Positions 30,489-38,877 of a stretch of 40,129 nucleotides of DNA are shown here, piece after piece. Positions within the stretch are counted from its first letter, which is position 1. Each line of letters begins with the position of its first letter. Made by a program: the position numbers and the translations under genes. The stretch is from a virus: positions 1-40,129 of the IMG/VR virus record IMGVR_UViG_3300044987_000538. One strand, 5' to 3'. The notes below the pieces were generated by a model. It was not told the origin of the DNA, ran no database searches, and worked only from the letters and a program-made list of their open reading frames with translations.

Positions 30489-31787
30489 ATGTCTGATTGT
30501 TACCGAGTTATTTCCAGTTTGGAAGACCACGCTAGTCGCCTAAACAAAGAAGCAATCCTAGAAGCAGAAATTGACAACGTAGAATTGTTTGAAGGCATGC
30601 GTATGGCCCTGGACAATCTCTACACGTTTGGTGTTAAGAAAGTCCCCACACATGGCGGACCTGATGGACAAGGGCTTCCTTGGGAAGCGTTCAAAGAACT
30701 CTGTCATCTGTTGTACACTAGACAACTCACAGGACATGATGCTCGCGATGCAATTGAACTTGCCCTAAGTGCAAGTACACAACGACAATGGAATGATTGG
30801 TATCGTCGTATCCTTATCAAAGATCTCCGATGCGGTGTCAGCGAAAAAACAATTAACAAAGTTAAAAAGAACGCTGTACCAGTGTTTGAATGCATGTTGG
30901 CGCATGATGGTGCCAACCACGAAAAGAAAATCACAGGTAAGAAACTCCTTGAGCCAAAACTTGATGGAGTTCGTGTTATTACGATTATTAATGCAGAAAA
31001 CAAGACTGCATCAATGTACACACGCAATGGAAAGGAATTGGAAAATTTTAGTCACATCACTAAAGCAATTGAAGCCAATGTTGAATTGTTTGAACGTAGC
31101 ATTGTGCTAGATGGTGAAATGGTTAGTTCTAGTTTCCAAGCACTGATGAAACAGGTACATCGTAAAAGTGATGTTCAAAGCAAAGATGCTCGCTTGATGT
31201 TGTTTGACATCTTGCCACTTAGCGAATTTCAAAAGGGCAAAAGCGTTCTCGGACAAAAGCGCCGAAGCAACCTACTCCGCAGTATGAAAGCCACTTTTGA
31301 TAAAGTAGGTAGTATCGACATCATTCCACAAATTGAAGTTGATTTGGACTCAGCAGTAGGTGAACTACAATTTAAACAATACAACAAAGATGCTATCGAA
31401 TCAGGCTTTGAAGGTATTATGATCAAAGATGTAGATGCTGAGTATGTATGCAAGCGTCATGTATCCTGGCTCAAACAAAAGCCATTTATCGAAGTTAGTT
31501 TAACAGTTGTAGCAGTTGAAGAAGGAACGGGTAAAAATGAAGGACGCATGGGTGCAATTATCTGTGAAGGTGAAGACGACGGCAAGAAGATTGCAGTCAA
31601 TGTTGGCAGCGGTTTCACAGACGATCAAAGAACAGAGTTTTGGGAAAGTCGAGAAGCTATTCCGGGTCAAGTTGTGGAAGTCCGAGCGGATGCGGCAACC
31701 CTCAATCAAGATAGTGAAAACGTATACAGCCTTCGGTTCCCTCGATTCCTTCGATTCCGCGGCTTTCGAGCAGGCGAAAAAATTTAA
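30489..31787 (+). CDS. ATP-dependent DNA ligase (432 aa)
   Basis: Motif I is EPKLDGVRV with the nucleotidyl-accepting K157; then motif Ia-like YTRNGKE, motif III VLDGEMV, motif IV GFEGIMIKD, and motif V-like SWLKQKPF before an OB-fold domain that ends in EVRADAAT. The N-terminal 150 residues are helical as in T4 gp30-like ligases (487 aa in T4). Joins nicks during phage replication. Has an early-type promoter. The ATG lacks a Shine-Dalgarno site. The next gene begins one base after its stop. Confidence 0.95.
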   Translation: MSDCYRVISSLEDHASRLNKEAILEAEIDNVELFEGMRMALDNLYTFGVKKVPTHGGPDGQGLPWEAFKELCHLLYTRQLTGHDARDAIELALSASTQRQWNDWYRRILIKDLRCGVSEKTINKVKKNAVPVFECMLAHDGANHEKKITGKKLLEPKLDGVRVITIINAENKTASMYTRNGKELENFSHITKAIEANVELFERSIVLDGEMVSSSFQALMKQVHRKSDVQSKDARLMLFDILPLSEFQKGKSVLGQKRRSNLLRSMKATFDKVGSIDIIPQIEVDLDSAVGELQFKQYNKDAIESGFEGIMIKDVDAEYVCKRHVSWLKQKPFIEVSLTVVAVEEGTGKNEGRMGAIICEGEDDGKKIAVNVGSGFTDDQRTEFWESREAIPGQVVEVRADAATLNQDSENVYSLRFPRFLRFRGFRAGEKI

Positions 31788-31788
31788 T

Positions 31789-32043
31789 ATGATTTACTAT
31801 ATGGAAAAAGAAGCCATAAAAGATATACTCTACGGCGGACTCACAGAGTTAATGAATAATCAAGATTTTTATTATCGAAGCACTGCTGGGTCTGACTACA
31901 GTAAATGGACTGAAAAAGGCAGTGCTGTTATGCTTGAATATGTAACATCTATGAGCAGGCAGATACATACAGCAGAAGATAAATTATTGGATAAACGAGC
32001 TAAAAATTTGGTAATTAAAGGTTTAAAAGGAGAAACAGTTTAA
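31789..32043 (+). CDS. Small hypothetical protein (84 aa)
   Basis: The start is ATG 31789 ([17 protein letters not shown]), right after the ligase stop; the longer reading frame overlaps the ligase in another frame and is not credible. Product: helical, [25 protein letters not shown] in the middle, basic C-terminus. No family recognised. Sits between ligase and IF-1 in one operon. Confidence 0.65.
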   Translation: MIYYMEKEAIKDILYGGLTELMNNQDFYYRSTAGSDYSKWTEKGSAVMLEYVTSMSRQIHTAEDKLLDKRAKNLVIKGLKGETV

Positions 32044-32045
32044 TC

Positions 32046-32264
32046 GTGGCTAAAGAAGACGTAATCAGCCTTGAAGGCAAGGTTGAAGAACTACTACCCA
32101 ACGCAATGTTTAGGGTAACACTAGAGCAAGGCTCTACAGTATTGGGGCACATCTCGGGAAAGATGCGCCAGAATAGAATAACAATCCTGCAAGGGGATCG
32201 TGTTAAAGTAGAAATGAGCCCATACGACTTAACCAAATGTCGTATTGTTTATCGGTCAAAATAA
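32046..32264 (+). CDS. infA: Translation initiation factor IF-1 (72 aa)
   Basis: GTG start with AAGGAG about 13 bases upstream. The whole sequence aligns by eye with bacterial IF-1 without gaps: [46 protein letters not shown] and RIVYRSK, the full OB fold and the same length as E. coli IF-1 (72). IF-1 binds the ribosomal A site and helps IF-2 and IF-3 select the start. It is rare in phages although initiation factors have been reported in huge phages. A terminator hairpin follows at once. Confidence 0.95.
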   Translation: MAKEDVISLEGKVEELLPNAMFRVTLEQGSTVLGHISGKMRQNRITILQGDRVKVEMSPYDLTKCRIVYRSK

Positions 32265-32286
32265 AAGCCCTTTTCAGGGCTTTTTT
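32263..32286. terminator. Rho-independent terminator, probably bidirectional
   Basis: AAAAGCCC/GGGCTTTT 8-bp stem, TTTTCA loop, followed by further T bases. It lies between the convergent infA and HNH genes and overlaps both stop codons. Confidence 0.85.
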
Positions 32287-32797
32287 ATTCTAAGTAGTTT
32301 TTCCAACTTGGGTGTTGAAAATCCCAACTTAGTTTCTTACGTTTCTCAACCAACTGAAAGTAGTTAGGGCGATAAGGCTTGGCTTTGGGAACAATCTTCT
32401 TGTTGTTACCTTTACTGGCATTACAATTAGAACAAGCACACACGGTATTTTCAAATGTAGTCTTCCCACCATGACTTACTGGCAATACATGATCTAGAGT
32501 AGCAGTTTTCTTGTTAACATCATCCCCACAGTATTGGCAGATATATCCGTCACGAAGGAATACATTATGTTTAGAAAAGCGGATGCTGGTCTTGCGTTTT
32601 TCGTATTCTTTTAGGATCATAACACTGGGCACGGGTGTTTCCCAATTTTCACTATGTACAATCCAATCTTCATAAAATTCCAATGGTGTGGCCTTATCAA
32701 GTACCAAATACTTGATAGCATCTTCCCAAGGAATTGTTGATAATGGCAGATATGAAATTGGACTTCCGTCTGCGTTTAACATTAAAGTTGTTGACAT
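32285..32797 (-). CDS. HNH endonuclease (170 aa)
   Basis: CQYCGDD ... TATLDHVLPVSHGGKTTFENTVCACSNCNASKGN is a complete HNH motif with the DH pair, the Asn and two CxxC zinc sites. The N-terminal part (ISYLPLSTIPWEDAIKYLVLDKATPLE) is the region commonly preceding HNH in stand-alone phage and bacterial proteins. It may be a homing endonuclease or aid DNA packaging or degradation. It has a late-type box at 32826-32833, 28 bases before the ATG. Convergent with the ligase-infA operon. Confidence 0.9.
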   Translation of the reverse strand: MSTTLMLNADGSPISYLPLSTIPWEDAIKYLVLDKATPLEFYEDWIVHSENWETPVPSVMILKEYEKRKTSIRFSKHNVFLRDGYICQYCGDDVNKKTATLDHVLPVSHGGKTTFENTVCACSNCNASKGNNKKIVPKAKPYRPNYFQLVEKRKKLSWDFQHPSWKNYLE

Positions 32798-32825
32798 GGT
32801 TTTACTACTGATTATTGTTCCATAG

Positions 32826-32833
32826 TATTTATT
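32826..32833 (-). promoter_or_regulatory. T4-like late promoter box (AATAAATA) for the HNH gene
   Basis: Minus strand, 28 bases upstream of ATG 32797, same octamer as at 30067. Confidence 0.5.
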
Positions 32834-32884
32834 GTAGCATATAATACTGGAAAAGTCAATGTTGTAATTTACTTATTTTTAGGC

Positions 32885-32890
32885 TAAATA
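32885..32890 (+). promoter_or_regulatory. T4-like late promoter box (GCTAAATAC) for the fibre operon
   Basis: Five bases before ATG 32896; no Shine-Dalgarno sequence. Confidence 0.65.
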
Positions 32891-32895
32891 CCGAT

Positions 32896-33189
32896 ATGAG
32901 CTATTCTACTACCATCCATTCCGGCATTGTTAATCCATCAAGCCCCCTAAACGCCAAAGAAATGCAGGACAAACAGGACTTTGTTTCGTTTGATATTCCA
33001 TTGTTAATTCGTGTACTTGAACTAGTGCGTGAAGATATTAAAACAGACAAAGATCTACATGATCTAGTAGAACGTATATTATCTATTAAGAATATGGGTG
33101 TTCTTAGCATGGATCAATATGAAAAGATTGTCAGTGTTCAACAGGGGCAAGAATTAGAATCAATTAAAAAATTAGCGGGAATTAGATAA
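32896..33189 (+). CDS. Conserved-type small phage protein at the head of the fibre operon (97 aa)
   Basis: Begins MSYSTTIHSGIVNPSSPLNAKEMQ; the rest is helical (FDIPLLIRVLELVREDIKTDKDLHDLVERIL) and could form a coiled coil. No enzyme motif. Its stop overlaps the start of the big fibre gene (TAATG), suggesting an accessory virion protein or fibre chaperone; this is inference from position. Confidence 0.6.
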   Translation: MSYSTTIHSGIVNPSSPLNAKEMQDKQDFVSFDIPLLIRVLELVREDIKTDKDLHDLVERILSIKNMGVLSMDQYEKIVSVQQGQELESIKKLAGIR

Positions 33190-36100
33190 TGACCATTCAA
33201 TATATCAACACAGGATCAAGTGCAAATGCCGGCAACGGTGATAGTCTACGATCTGCCTTTATTAAAGTTAACAATAACTTTTCTTACTTGAGTACTGCTA
33301 GTTTTGGTGGCGGTGGCGGTGGATATACTGGAAGTAGGGGAAGTACAGGAACTAATGGATATACAGGATCGGCAGGCATCAATGGATACACTGGTAGTCA
33401 AGGGCCGACGGGAAGTATCAACGATCTATCTGATGTAATCATTCAAAGTCCACAATCAAACGACTATTTAAAATACGTTGGAGGTACTTGGACAAATTCT
33501 CAACTCTCTATACAAAACGATCCTACTCCTAGATTAGGTAATAATTTAGATACTAACGGGTACACTATTCAATCTAACTTAACAGGATCTTTTATTGTAT
33601 TAAAAAGCACGGCTACTGGTATAGCACTGCAAGGTCCTGTAATTATAGGATCTCCTACCCAAAATATTGATGGTAGTTTATACATTTCTAGAAACACTTA
33701 TTCTGCATCATTATTAGATTCTCTTACTTTTGCTCAACATCATGATAGTCAAGATGCAATTAATTTTAATTTATACAGGACCAGGGGTACAAGTACATCA
33801 ATATTAGCGGTGCAGGATGGAGATGATATTGCAGATCTTAATTTTATAGGGCATGATGGCACCTCACGTTTTGCCGCAGCGACAATAACAGTAACAGTAG
33901 ACGGCGCTGTTTCACCAGGTATTGTGCCAGGAAAAATATTTTTTGATTTGCGAGGAACGGATGGTGTAATAAGAAAACAAGCAGAACTAAACAGTTCAGG
34001 TACATGGAAGATTGATAAACTAAGCCATTTGTCTACCACAACTAGTTCAATTGTTGTTTCTACAAATTTAATTCCTTCAGCAGATGTAACTTACGACTTA
34101 GGATCTACATCCAGTCAATGGCGTAGTTTGTACGTAGGTACTAGCACTATCTATTTGGGTGGCGTAGCGGTGAGCATAGCAGGCGGCAACTTAACCATTA
34201 ACGGCAATCCTGTCTCAGCAAGTACAAGTTCATCAAGTTTAGTAAATGGTACATGGACATTGGCATTATCGACTGCTGGATCAATTTTATTAAACGGTAC
34301 AGTATTTTCTGGTGGTGCCGGATCTGCTACAACCTCAACACTAATTAATGGTACAAAAACAGTTAGCCTTGGCTCAACTGGTGTCTTATCATTACCGGCA
34401 CAGGCTGTTCCACTAACCACGGTTAGCCAGATTACCACAGCCTCGATCAACCGAATCGGTGCCAGCACAGACACTGACGCAATCGCTGCCGCTCAAGACC
34501 TTTGGTTTGGTTATGAGCAAACGTGGGTAGATTTGCGAGACCAAGACGCGGCAACTATTGCTCCAGCAACTAGAACCTGGGCAGGATTACCTAGTTGGGA
34601 AGCATATCCGTTAATACTAGCGTATACGTCAGGCGGTGGTACTGGTGTTAGTAGTTTTCCATCAACAACCAACGCCGCAAAAAATGCTTACCTAGTATAC
34701 AAAGAGTTGGCGTCCAACATTGACATTGTGTCGGGCGACAAGGTATTCAGTTTTGAAAACTCAGGAGTCTTGAGAGTTCCAGGAGTGATAACCAAAGACA
34801 ACAGCTTGATATTGCAGAGTTCAGGAGTAAGTGGAGTATTACCAACTGGAAATTCTGCATCAATTAATCCCAACGGTAATCTTGGAAGAGTATTCATAAG
34901 AACCGATAATGGTACTACATTACGCACTTGGCAATTTGATATTGATGGTGTGTTGGCATTGCCAGGTAATTTAACATTCCCAGACTTAACAGTACAGACT
35001 ACAGCTTGGACTGGCAGTGTATCCAGTTTGGTCAACAGTACACAGACTGTTAGTCTTAGCACAACAGGCAATTTAACATTGCCATTAGCAGGTAGGATAG
35101 TTAATAATAGCAACACATGGACTTTTAGTTCAAACGGCAACACAATATTCCCAACAGGACTTACACTGGGAGCACCGAGAGGGGTTAATACAGTCAACTT
35201 TACCTGTGCTGTTGATAAAGAGTTTCAAATTGAAACAGGAACTACCAGTACTGGTAAACTATGGCAATTTGGTACAACTGGTAATACAACTTTTCCAGGA
35301 AATCTCCAACTTAATGGCGGCAAAATAATTCTAAACACTGGCGGTAATGCTTATGTTGAGTCAGTTGATTATGGAGTTAATACTACTACTAGCGCAGTGA
35401 ATATATTTGGCGGTCCTTACCAAAAAATTAAACTACGAGCCGGATTTGGCACAGAGGCTTACTGGACATTTGGCACGGATAGTACATTAACATTACCCGC
35501 AGGCGGAACTATCACAGAAGGCGGTGGCCTCACTGGTGCTATTAAACTCACACCCGCAGGTGGAGCCAATGCTTATCAAGCATTATTAATTTACCCAACT
35601 GCGGCCGGTGATGGTGACCACGTACACTTGACCGCAGGCGGCGGCGCTACTGAATTGTATCTTGGAGATGACAGCCGCTATGTCAAGTTAGTCAATGGTG
35701 GCAACGTAGAAATACGAGCCACTACTACCTCCTCTTCAGCCTCAGCGGCCTGGTCCTTTGGCACAGATGGTGCTATATCTACCACTGACCCTTTGATAAT
35801 AAATGTTCCCAACGGTATACCAACTGGTGTTGGTGCTATTGCATCCACTACTGGCAGCTGGGAACAAAATCCGGCATCCAACTTGGCCACAACGGGCGGG
35901 TCAGGAACCGGACTGAGGGTTAGCGTTAGTAATAGTGGAGGGTACGCTAGTGCTATTGCTATTACTGTTGCTGGTACTGGATATCTTGATGGCGAACTTA
36001 TAACAGTTACAAGTGGTGGCTCAAGTGCCTCATTTATTATTGCTGTTACAGGAACCATCAATTGGACATTTGGCACAGATGGTGGGTTGACATTGCCCAA

Positions 36101-37085
36101 CGGTGCGGTATTGAAAGACACCGTTGATAATGCTATAGCATTTGGCTATGAAGCTGGCGAGACATCTCAAGGACTTGATGCTATTGCTATAGGTAAATGG
36201 GCGGGAGAAACTAATCAAGGATTAAGAGGTATTGCAATCGGCTTTCAAGCTGGATGGAACAATCAACAAGAAAGAGGCATTGCTATCGGAAGTGGTGCTG
36301 GTGTAAACAACCAAGGAGCATATGCAATTGCTATTGGTCAAGATACTTCAAACATCAATTCAGGCGCTAACTCTATTGCAATTGGCCAAGGTGCTGGAGG
36401 TACTGGTCAGGGTGAAAAATCTATAGCAATTGGTTTTCTTGCAGGTGTTGGTACATCGGCTACTTTTGCCAACAGCATTATATTAAATGCGTCTGGAGGT
36501 GTTGTAACGAGTGCTGCTGCTGGATTCTTTGTTGCTCCTGTTAGAAATCAATCAGGAGCTAGTGGTGTTGTACAATACAACGCAACTACCAAAGAAGTTT
36601 CATACAGCAATAATGTCACAGCTGAAAGTTTCAACACTGATCAGATCACTGTGGTGGGCAATAGAATCGCTACAACAGTGACCAATGCCAACCTTGAACT
36701 AGAATGCAATGGCACTGGTGGTGTGGTGATTAACACAGTAGCAGAGGCTACCACTGCCAGCACAACTAGAAGTGTTGGCTACTTGGGCATGCCACAAAAT
36801 GCCAAGAGCTCAAGTGCCAACACAGTTATAGGTGATCAAGGCAAGCACATTTATATCACGGGCCCAACTACTATTACCATCGATGGTAGTCTAGCTTATC
36901 CAATTGGCACAACCATTACCTTTATCAACAGCACATCAACTGCTACGATTGCCATCACAACAGACACGATGGTCTTGGGTGGCGTCGGCACAACTGGATC
37001 GCGCTCGTTGGCTCCATACGGTATGGCCACAGCAGTCAAGGTAGCTGCCACTACCTGGTACATCAACGGAACAGGACTAACATAA
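33189..37085 (+). CDS. Long tail fibre with collagen-like and YadA-like repeats (1298 aa)
   Basis: The N-terminus (MTIQYINTGSSANAGNGDSLRSAFIKVNNNFSYL) matches the virion-attachment start of T4-like aquatic phage fibres. Residues 37-77 are Gly-X-Y with GYTGS units. The long shaft has many beta-rich modules with a recurring 'W-FG-DG-L-LP' line (LWQFGTTGN, YWTFGTDS, WSFGTDGA, WTFGTDGG). Residues about 985-1090 are YadA-head-like repeats (AIAIGKWAGETNQG, GIAIGFQAGWNNQ, GIAIGSGAGVNNQ, AIAIGQ, SIAIGQGAG). A C-terminal trimerisation-like part ends VAATTWYINGTGLT. Binds host surface. Confidence 0.85.
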   Translation: MTIQYINTGSSANAGNGDSLRSAFIKVNNNFSYLSTASFGGGGGGYTGSRGSTGTNGYTGSAGINGYTGSQGPTGSINDLSDVIIQSPQSNDYLKYVGGTWTNSQLSIQNDPTPRLGNNLDTNGYTIQSNLTGSFIVLKSTATGIALQGPVIIGSPTQNIDGSLYISRNTYSASLLDSLTFAQHHDSQDAINFNLYRTRGTSTSILAVQDGDDIADLNFIGHDGTSRFAAATITVTVDGAVSPGIVPGKIFFDLRGTDGVIRKQAELNSSGTWKIDKLSHLSTTTSSIVVSTNLIPSADVTYDLGSTSSQWRSLYVGTSTIYLGGVAVSIAGGNLTINGNPVSASTSSSSLVNGTWTLALSTAGSILLNGTVFSGGAGSATTSTLINGTKTVSLGSTGVLSLPAQAVPLTTVSQITTASINRIGASTDTDAIAAAQDLWFGYEQTWVDLRDQDAATIAPATRTWAGLPSWEAYPLILAYTSGGGTGVSSFPSTTNAAKNAYLVYKELASNIDIVSGDKVFSFENSGVLRVPGVITKDNSLILQSSGVSGVLPTGNSASINPNGNLGRVFIRTDNGTTLRTWQFDIDGVLALPGNLTFPDLTVQTTAWTGSVSSLVNSTQTVSLSTTGNLTLPLAGRIVNNSNTWTFSSNGNTIFPTGLTLGAPRGVNTVNFTCAVDKEFQIETGTTSTGKLWQFGTTGNTTFPGNLQLNGGKIILNTGGNAYVESVDYGVNTTTSAVNIFGGPYQKIKLRAGFGTEAYWTFGTDSTLTLPAGGTITEGGGLTGAIKLTPAGGANAYQALLIYPTAAGDGDHVHLTAGGGATELYLGDDSRYVKLVNGGNVEIRATTTSSSASAAWSFGTDGAISTTDPLIINVPNGIPTGVGAIASTTGSWEQNPASNLATTGGSGTGLRVSVSNSGGYASAIAITVAGTGYLDGELITVTSGGSSASFIIAVTGTINWTFGTDGGLTLPNGAVLKDTVDNAIAFGYEAGETSQGLDAIAIGKWAGETNQGLRGIAIGFQAGWNNQQERGIAIGSGAGVNNQGAYAIAIGQDTSNINSGANSIAIGQGAGGTGQGEKSIAIGFLAGVGTSATFANSIILNASGGVVTSAAAGFFVAPVRNQSGASGVVQYNATTKEVSYSNNVTAESFNTDQITVVGNRIATTVTNANLELECNGTGGVVINTVAEATTASTTRSVGYLGMPQNAKSSSANTVIGDQGKHIYITGPTTITIDGSLAYPIGTTITFINSTSTATIAITTDTMVLGGVGTTGSRSLAPYGMATAVKVAATTWYINGTGLT

Positions 37086-37086
37086 T

Positions 37087-37278
37087 ATGACAGGCGTGGC
37101 ATTTTCTGCAACCAATGCCGGTGGCGGAGGTTTCAATCAGTTGCGATTGTTCAGTCGTTCATCAGGCAGTGAAGTGCAAACAGCTGATATAGGATTTATT
37201 AAAGTCTATAATGGTGTGTTAACTCTGGCCAACGTTCAGTCGCTGTACGCAACTTATAAAACAAGATTTGGATACTAA
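37087..37278 (+). CDS. C-terminal LamG/concanavalin-like fragment (63 aa)
   Basis: The end of the sequence, ADIGFIKVYNGVLTLANVQSLYATYKTRFGY, matches the last two strands and helix of LamG-type lectin domains, which close with 'IG---IYN--LT--EI---Y---K-RF'. The other eight or more strands are missing, and an in-frame stop lies at 37078, just before its ATG. It therefore looks like a remnant of a receptor-binding lectin domain left behind by recombination, or a small separate fibre tip. Starts one base after the fibre gene and overlaps the desaturase start (TAATG). Confidence 0.55.
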   Translation: MTGVAFSATNAGGGGFNQLRLFSRSSGSEVQTADIGFIKVYNGVLTLANVQSLYATYKTRFGY

Positions 37279-37982
37279 TGACAATAATTTTAATAACGCT
37301 GTTAATGACACATTTGACTATAGTATCAGTTACATTGTACCTACACCGCAGTCAAAGTCATAGGGGCGTTGAGTTTCACCCTGTACTAAGTCATGCCATG
37401 CGTTTTTGGTTATGGATGACCACAGGCATGAATACCAAGCAATGGGTAGCCATACATCGCAAGCATCATCAAAATACTGATATAGAGGGTGATCCGCATA
37501 GTCCTCACATATTTGGTATTTGGCCCATGGTATTTGGTGGAGTTAAGTTTTATAATCGTGCTGGCAAAGATGCTGACATGATTGTAAAATACGGAATGGG
37601 GACTCCCAAGGATTGGATCGAACGTACACTTTATACACCCCATAGCCGCCTGGGCATTCTTCTAATGTTAGTTATAGATTTGTTGTTATTTGGTGTATGG
37701 GGATTCCTAGTGTGGGGCGTTCAAATGATATGGATACCGTTTTGGGCGGCGGGATTTATCAACGGTGCTGGGCATTGGTGGGGATATCGCAATACCGACA
37801 CCAATGATAAGAGTAAAAATTTAATGCCATGGGGCATATGGATTGGTGGTGAGGAACTGCATAACAATCACCATGCAGATATCGCAAATCCCAAATTTAG
37901 CCAGAAGTGGTGGGAATTTGATCTAGGCTGGATGTACATCAAAGGGCTAGAGTTTTTTAAATTAGCAACGCTTAAACGGTAA
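37278..37982 (+). CDS. Membrane fatty acid desaturase (234 aa)
   Basis: Three His boxes are present: HRSQSH (HxxxxH), HRKHH (HxxHH) and HNNHH, as in acyl-CoA or acyl-lipid delta-9 type desaturases that use a di-iron centre. Hydrophobic segments flank them (ILITLLMTHLTIVSVTLYL at the N-terminus, LGILLMLVIDLLLFGVWGFLVWG in the middle). The enzyme is shorter than bacterial ones (about 270-300), lacking part of the N-terminus. It lies among tail genes, overlapping the LamG fragment by one base. It may change host membrane fluidity during infection. Confidence 0.9.
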   Translation: MTIILITLLMTHLTIVSVTLYLHRSQSHRGVEFHPVLSHAMRFWLWMTTGMNTKQWVAIHRKHHQNTDIEGDPHSPHIFGIWPMVFGGVKFYNRAGKDADMIVKYGMGTPKDWIERTLYTPHSRLGILLMLVIDLLLFGVWGFLVWGVQMIWIPFWAAGFINGAGHWWGYRNTDTNDKSKNLMPWGIWIGGEELHNNHHADIANPKFSQKWWEFDLGWMYIKGLEFFKLATLKR

Positions 37983-37985
37983 ATA
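37980..37985 (+). promoter_or_regulatory. T4-like late promoter box (GGTAAATAC)
   Basis: Overlaps the desaturase stop and lies five bases before ATG 37991 of a mini-ORF that leads into the 38014 gene. Confidence 0.6.
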
Positions 37986-37990
37986 CCACT

Positions 37991-38017
37991 ATGAGAACAA
38001 AGGACAACATTCAATGA
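37991..38017 (+). CDS. Possible 8-codon leader mini-ORF
   Basis: MRTKDNIQ, then TGA overlapping the ATG of 38014 (ATGA). The start is five bases after a late box, like the other leaderless-type starts, and AAAGGA inside it serves as ribosome site for the next gene. It could be a translational coupling leader, or only part of the 5' leader. Confidence 0.35.
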   Translation: MRTKDNIQ

Positions 38018-38298
38018 GTAGATATCATACACTTTACAACGCAGGCGCTGCAAAATTTACCACACTGCAAACTAATGCCACTACTAGTGTCAATACGTCA
38101 ATTACCGGCCGTCGCATCACAGTGCTTACTATAGGAGCACATTTCATGGCTATGGGAACTAGCACAGTTACAGCAACTACTAGCAGTTGTGTCATTCCTA
38201 ACAACAGTTATTTGGATTTTAATATGACCACCGGAACACATGTGGCATTTTTATCGCATACCGGAGTTGCTCATGTTACTATTATTGACGCTGATTGA
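38014..38298 (+). CDS. Small virion or fibre-associated protein (94 aa)
   Basis: Thr/Ser/Asn-rich, predicted beta: TSVNTSITGRRITVLTIGAHFMAMG, then CVIPNNSYLDFNMTTGTHVAFL and AHVTIIDAD. The pattern, strands closing with a 'G-HVAFL' turn, is typical of small phage decoration or fibre-tip proteins. Ribosome site AAAGGA in the mini-ORF. Ends 11 bases before the nuclease ATG. Confidence 0.6.
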   Translation: MSRYHTLYNAGAAKFTTLQTNATTSVNTSITGRRITVLTIGAHFMAMGTSTVTATTSSCVIPNNSYLDFNMTTGTHVAFLSHTGVAHVTIIDAD

Positions 38299-38308
38299 TT
38301 ACAAACAT

Positions 38309-38761
38309 ATGAAAAAACTATTATTAACCCTATTATTAGCAGCCGCAGCCTTACCCGCTCTAGCACAAAAAACACCCAAGGGTGTAACCTATGACGCACA
38401 AATTCTACGAATTACTGATGGCGACACAGTTGTTATTGCAGCCCCATTCCTACCACCACCAATCAAGCCAGAACTGGCTATCCGTGTATTTGGTGTAGAC
38501 ACTCCAGAAAAAGGTTTCCGTGCTCAATGTCCTAGTGAAGCACAACGTGGCGAAGCAGCTAGTGCTTTTACCAAAAATGCCATTGCACAGGCGGCAGCTC
38601 AAGGCGGCAAGTTCCAAGTTACAATGTATGGTTGGGACAAGTTTGGCGGCCGTGTGTTAGGTGATATTTTAATCAATGGTCAGAGTCTACGTGCTGGCCT
38701 AATTGCCAACGGTTTTGCCCGTGAATATTACGGCGAAGCCAAACAAAGTTGGTGTAACTAA
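38309..38761 (+). CDS. Secreted thermonuclease (SNase family, 150 aa)
   Basis: Start is ATG 38309, giving a clean signal peptide (MKKLLLTLL, Ala-rich core, cut after ALA). The mature part has the SNase catalytic set: RITDGDTVVI (Asp), RVFGVDTPEKG (Arg, Asp, Glu) and DKFGGRVLGDI (second Arg). Calcium-dependent hydrolysis of DNA and RNA in the periplasm or outside is the family's role. In a phage it may degrade competing or host DNA released on lysis, or act on DNA at the cell surface. Full-length for the family. Confidence 0.9.
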   Translation: MKKLLLTLLLAAAALPALAQKTPKGVTYDAQILRITDGDTVVIAAPFLPPPIKPELAIRVFGVDTPEKGFRAQCPSEAQRGEAASAFTKNAIAQAAAQGGKFQVTMYGWDKFGGRVLGDILINGQSLRAGLIANGFAREYYGEAKQSWCN

Positions 38762-38864
38762 CCCACCTTAGGGACCGTTGTCGTCACGGGGGCGAGCTTG
38801 CTTGCCCAGGCGTCCGCGCAATTGAACTGCTCCGCGTAGTGAGTGCCGTATAAAGTAAGCGGCA

Positions 38865-38870
38865 TAAATA
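38865..38870 (+). promoter_or_regulatory. T4-like late promoter box (CATAAATAC)
   Basis: Seven bases before ATG 38878, no Shine-Dalgarno sequence. The 100 bases before it are unusually GC-rich with an imperfect GGGCGAGC/GCTTGCCC hairpin. Confidence 0.62.
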
Positions 38871-38877
38871 CTTCACT

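Noticed and set aside
31516-31788. N-terminal extension of the 84-aa gene within the ligase
   Set aside because: It overlaps the ligase catalytic and OB-fold coding region in another frame; ATG 31789 follows the ligase stop directly.
33749-36218. Long antisense frames within the fibre gene (up to 169 codons)
   Set aside because: They are mirror frames of Thr/Gly-rich coding repeats, with no ribosome sites or natural protein features.
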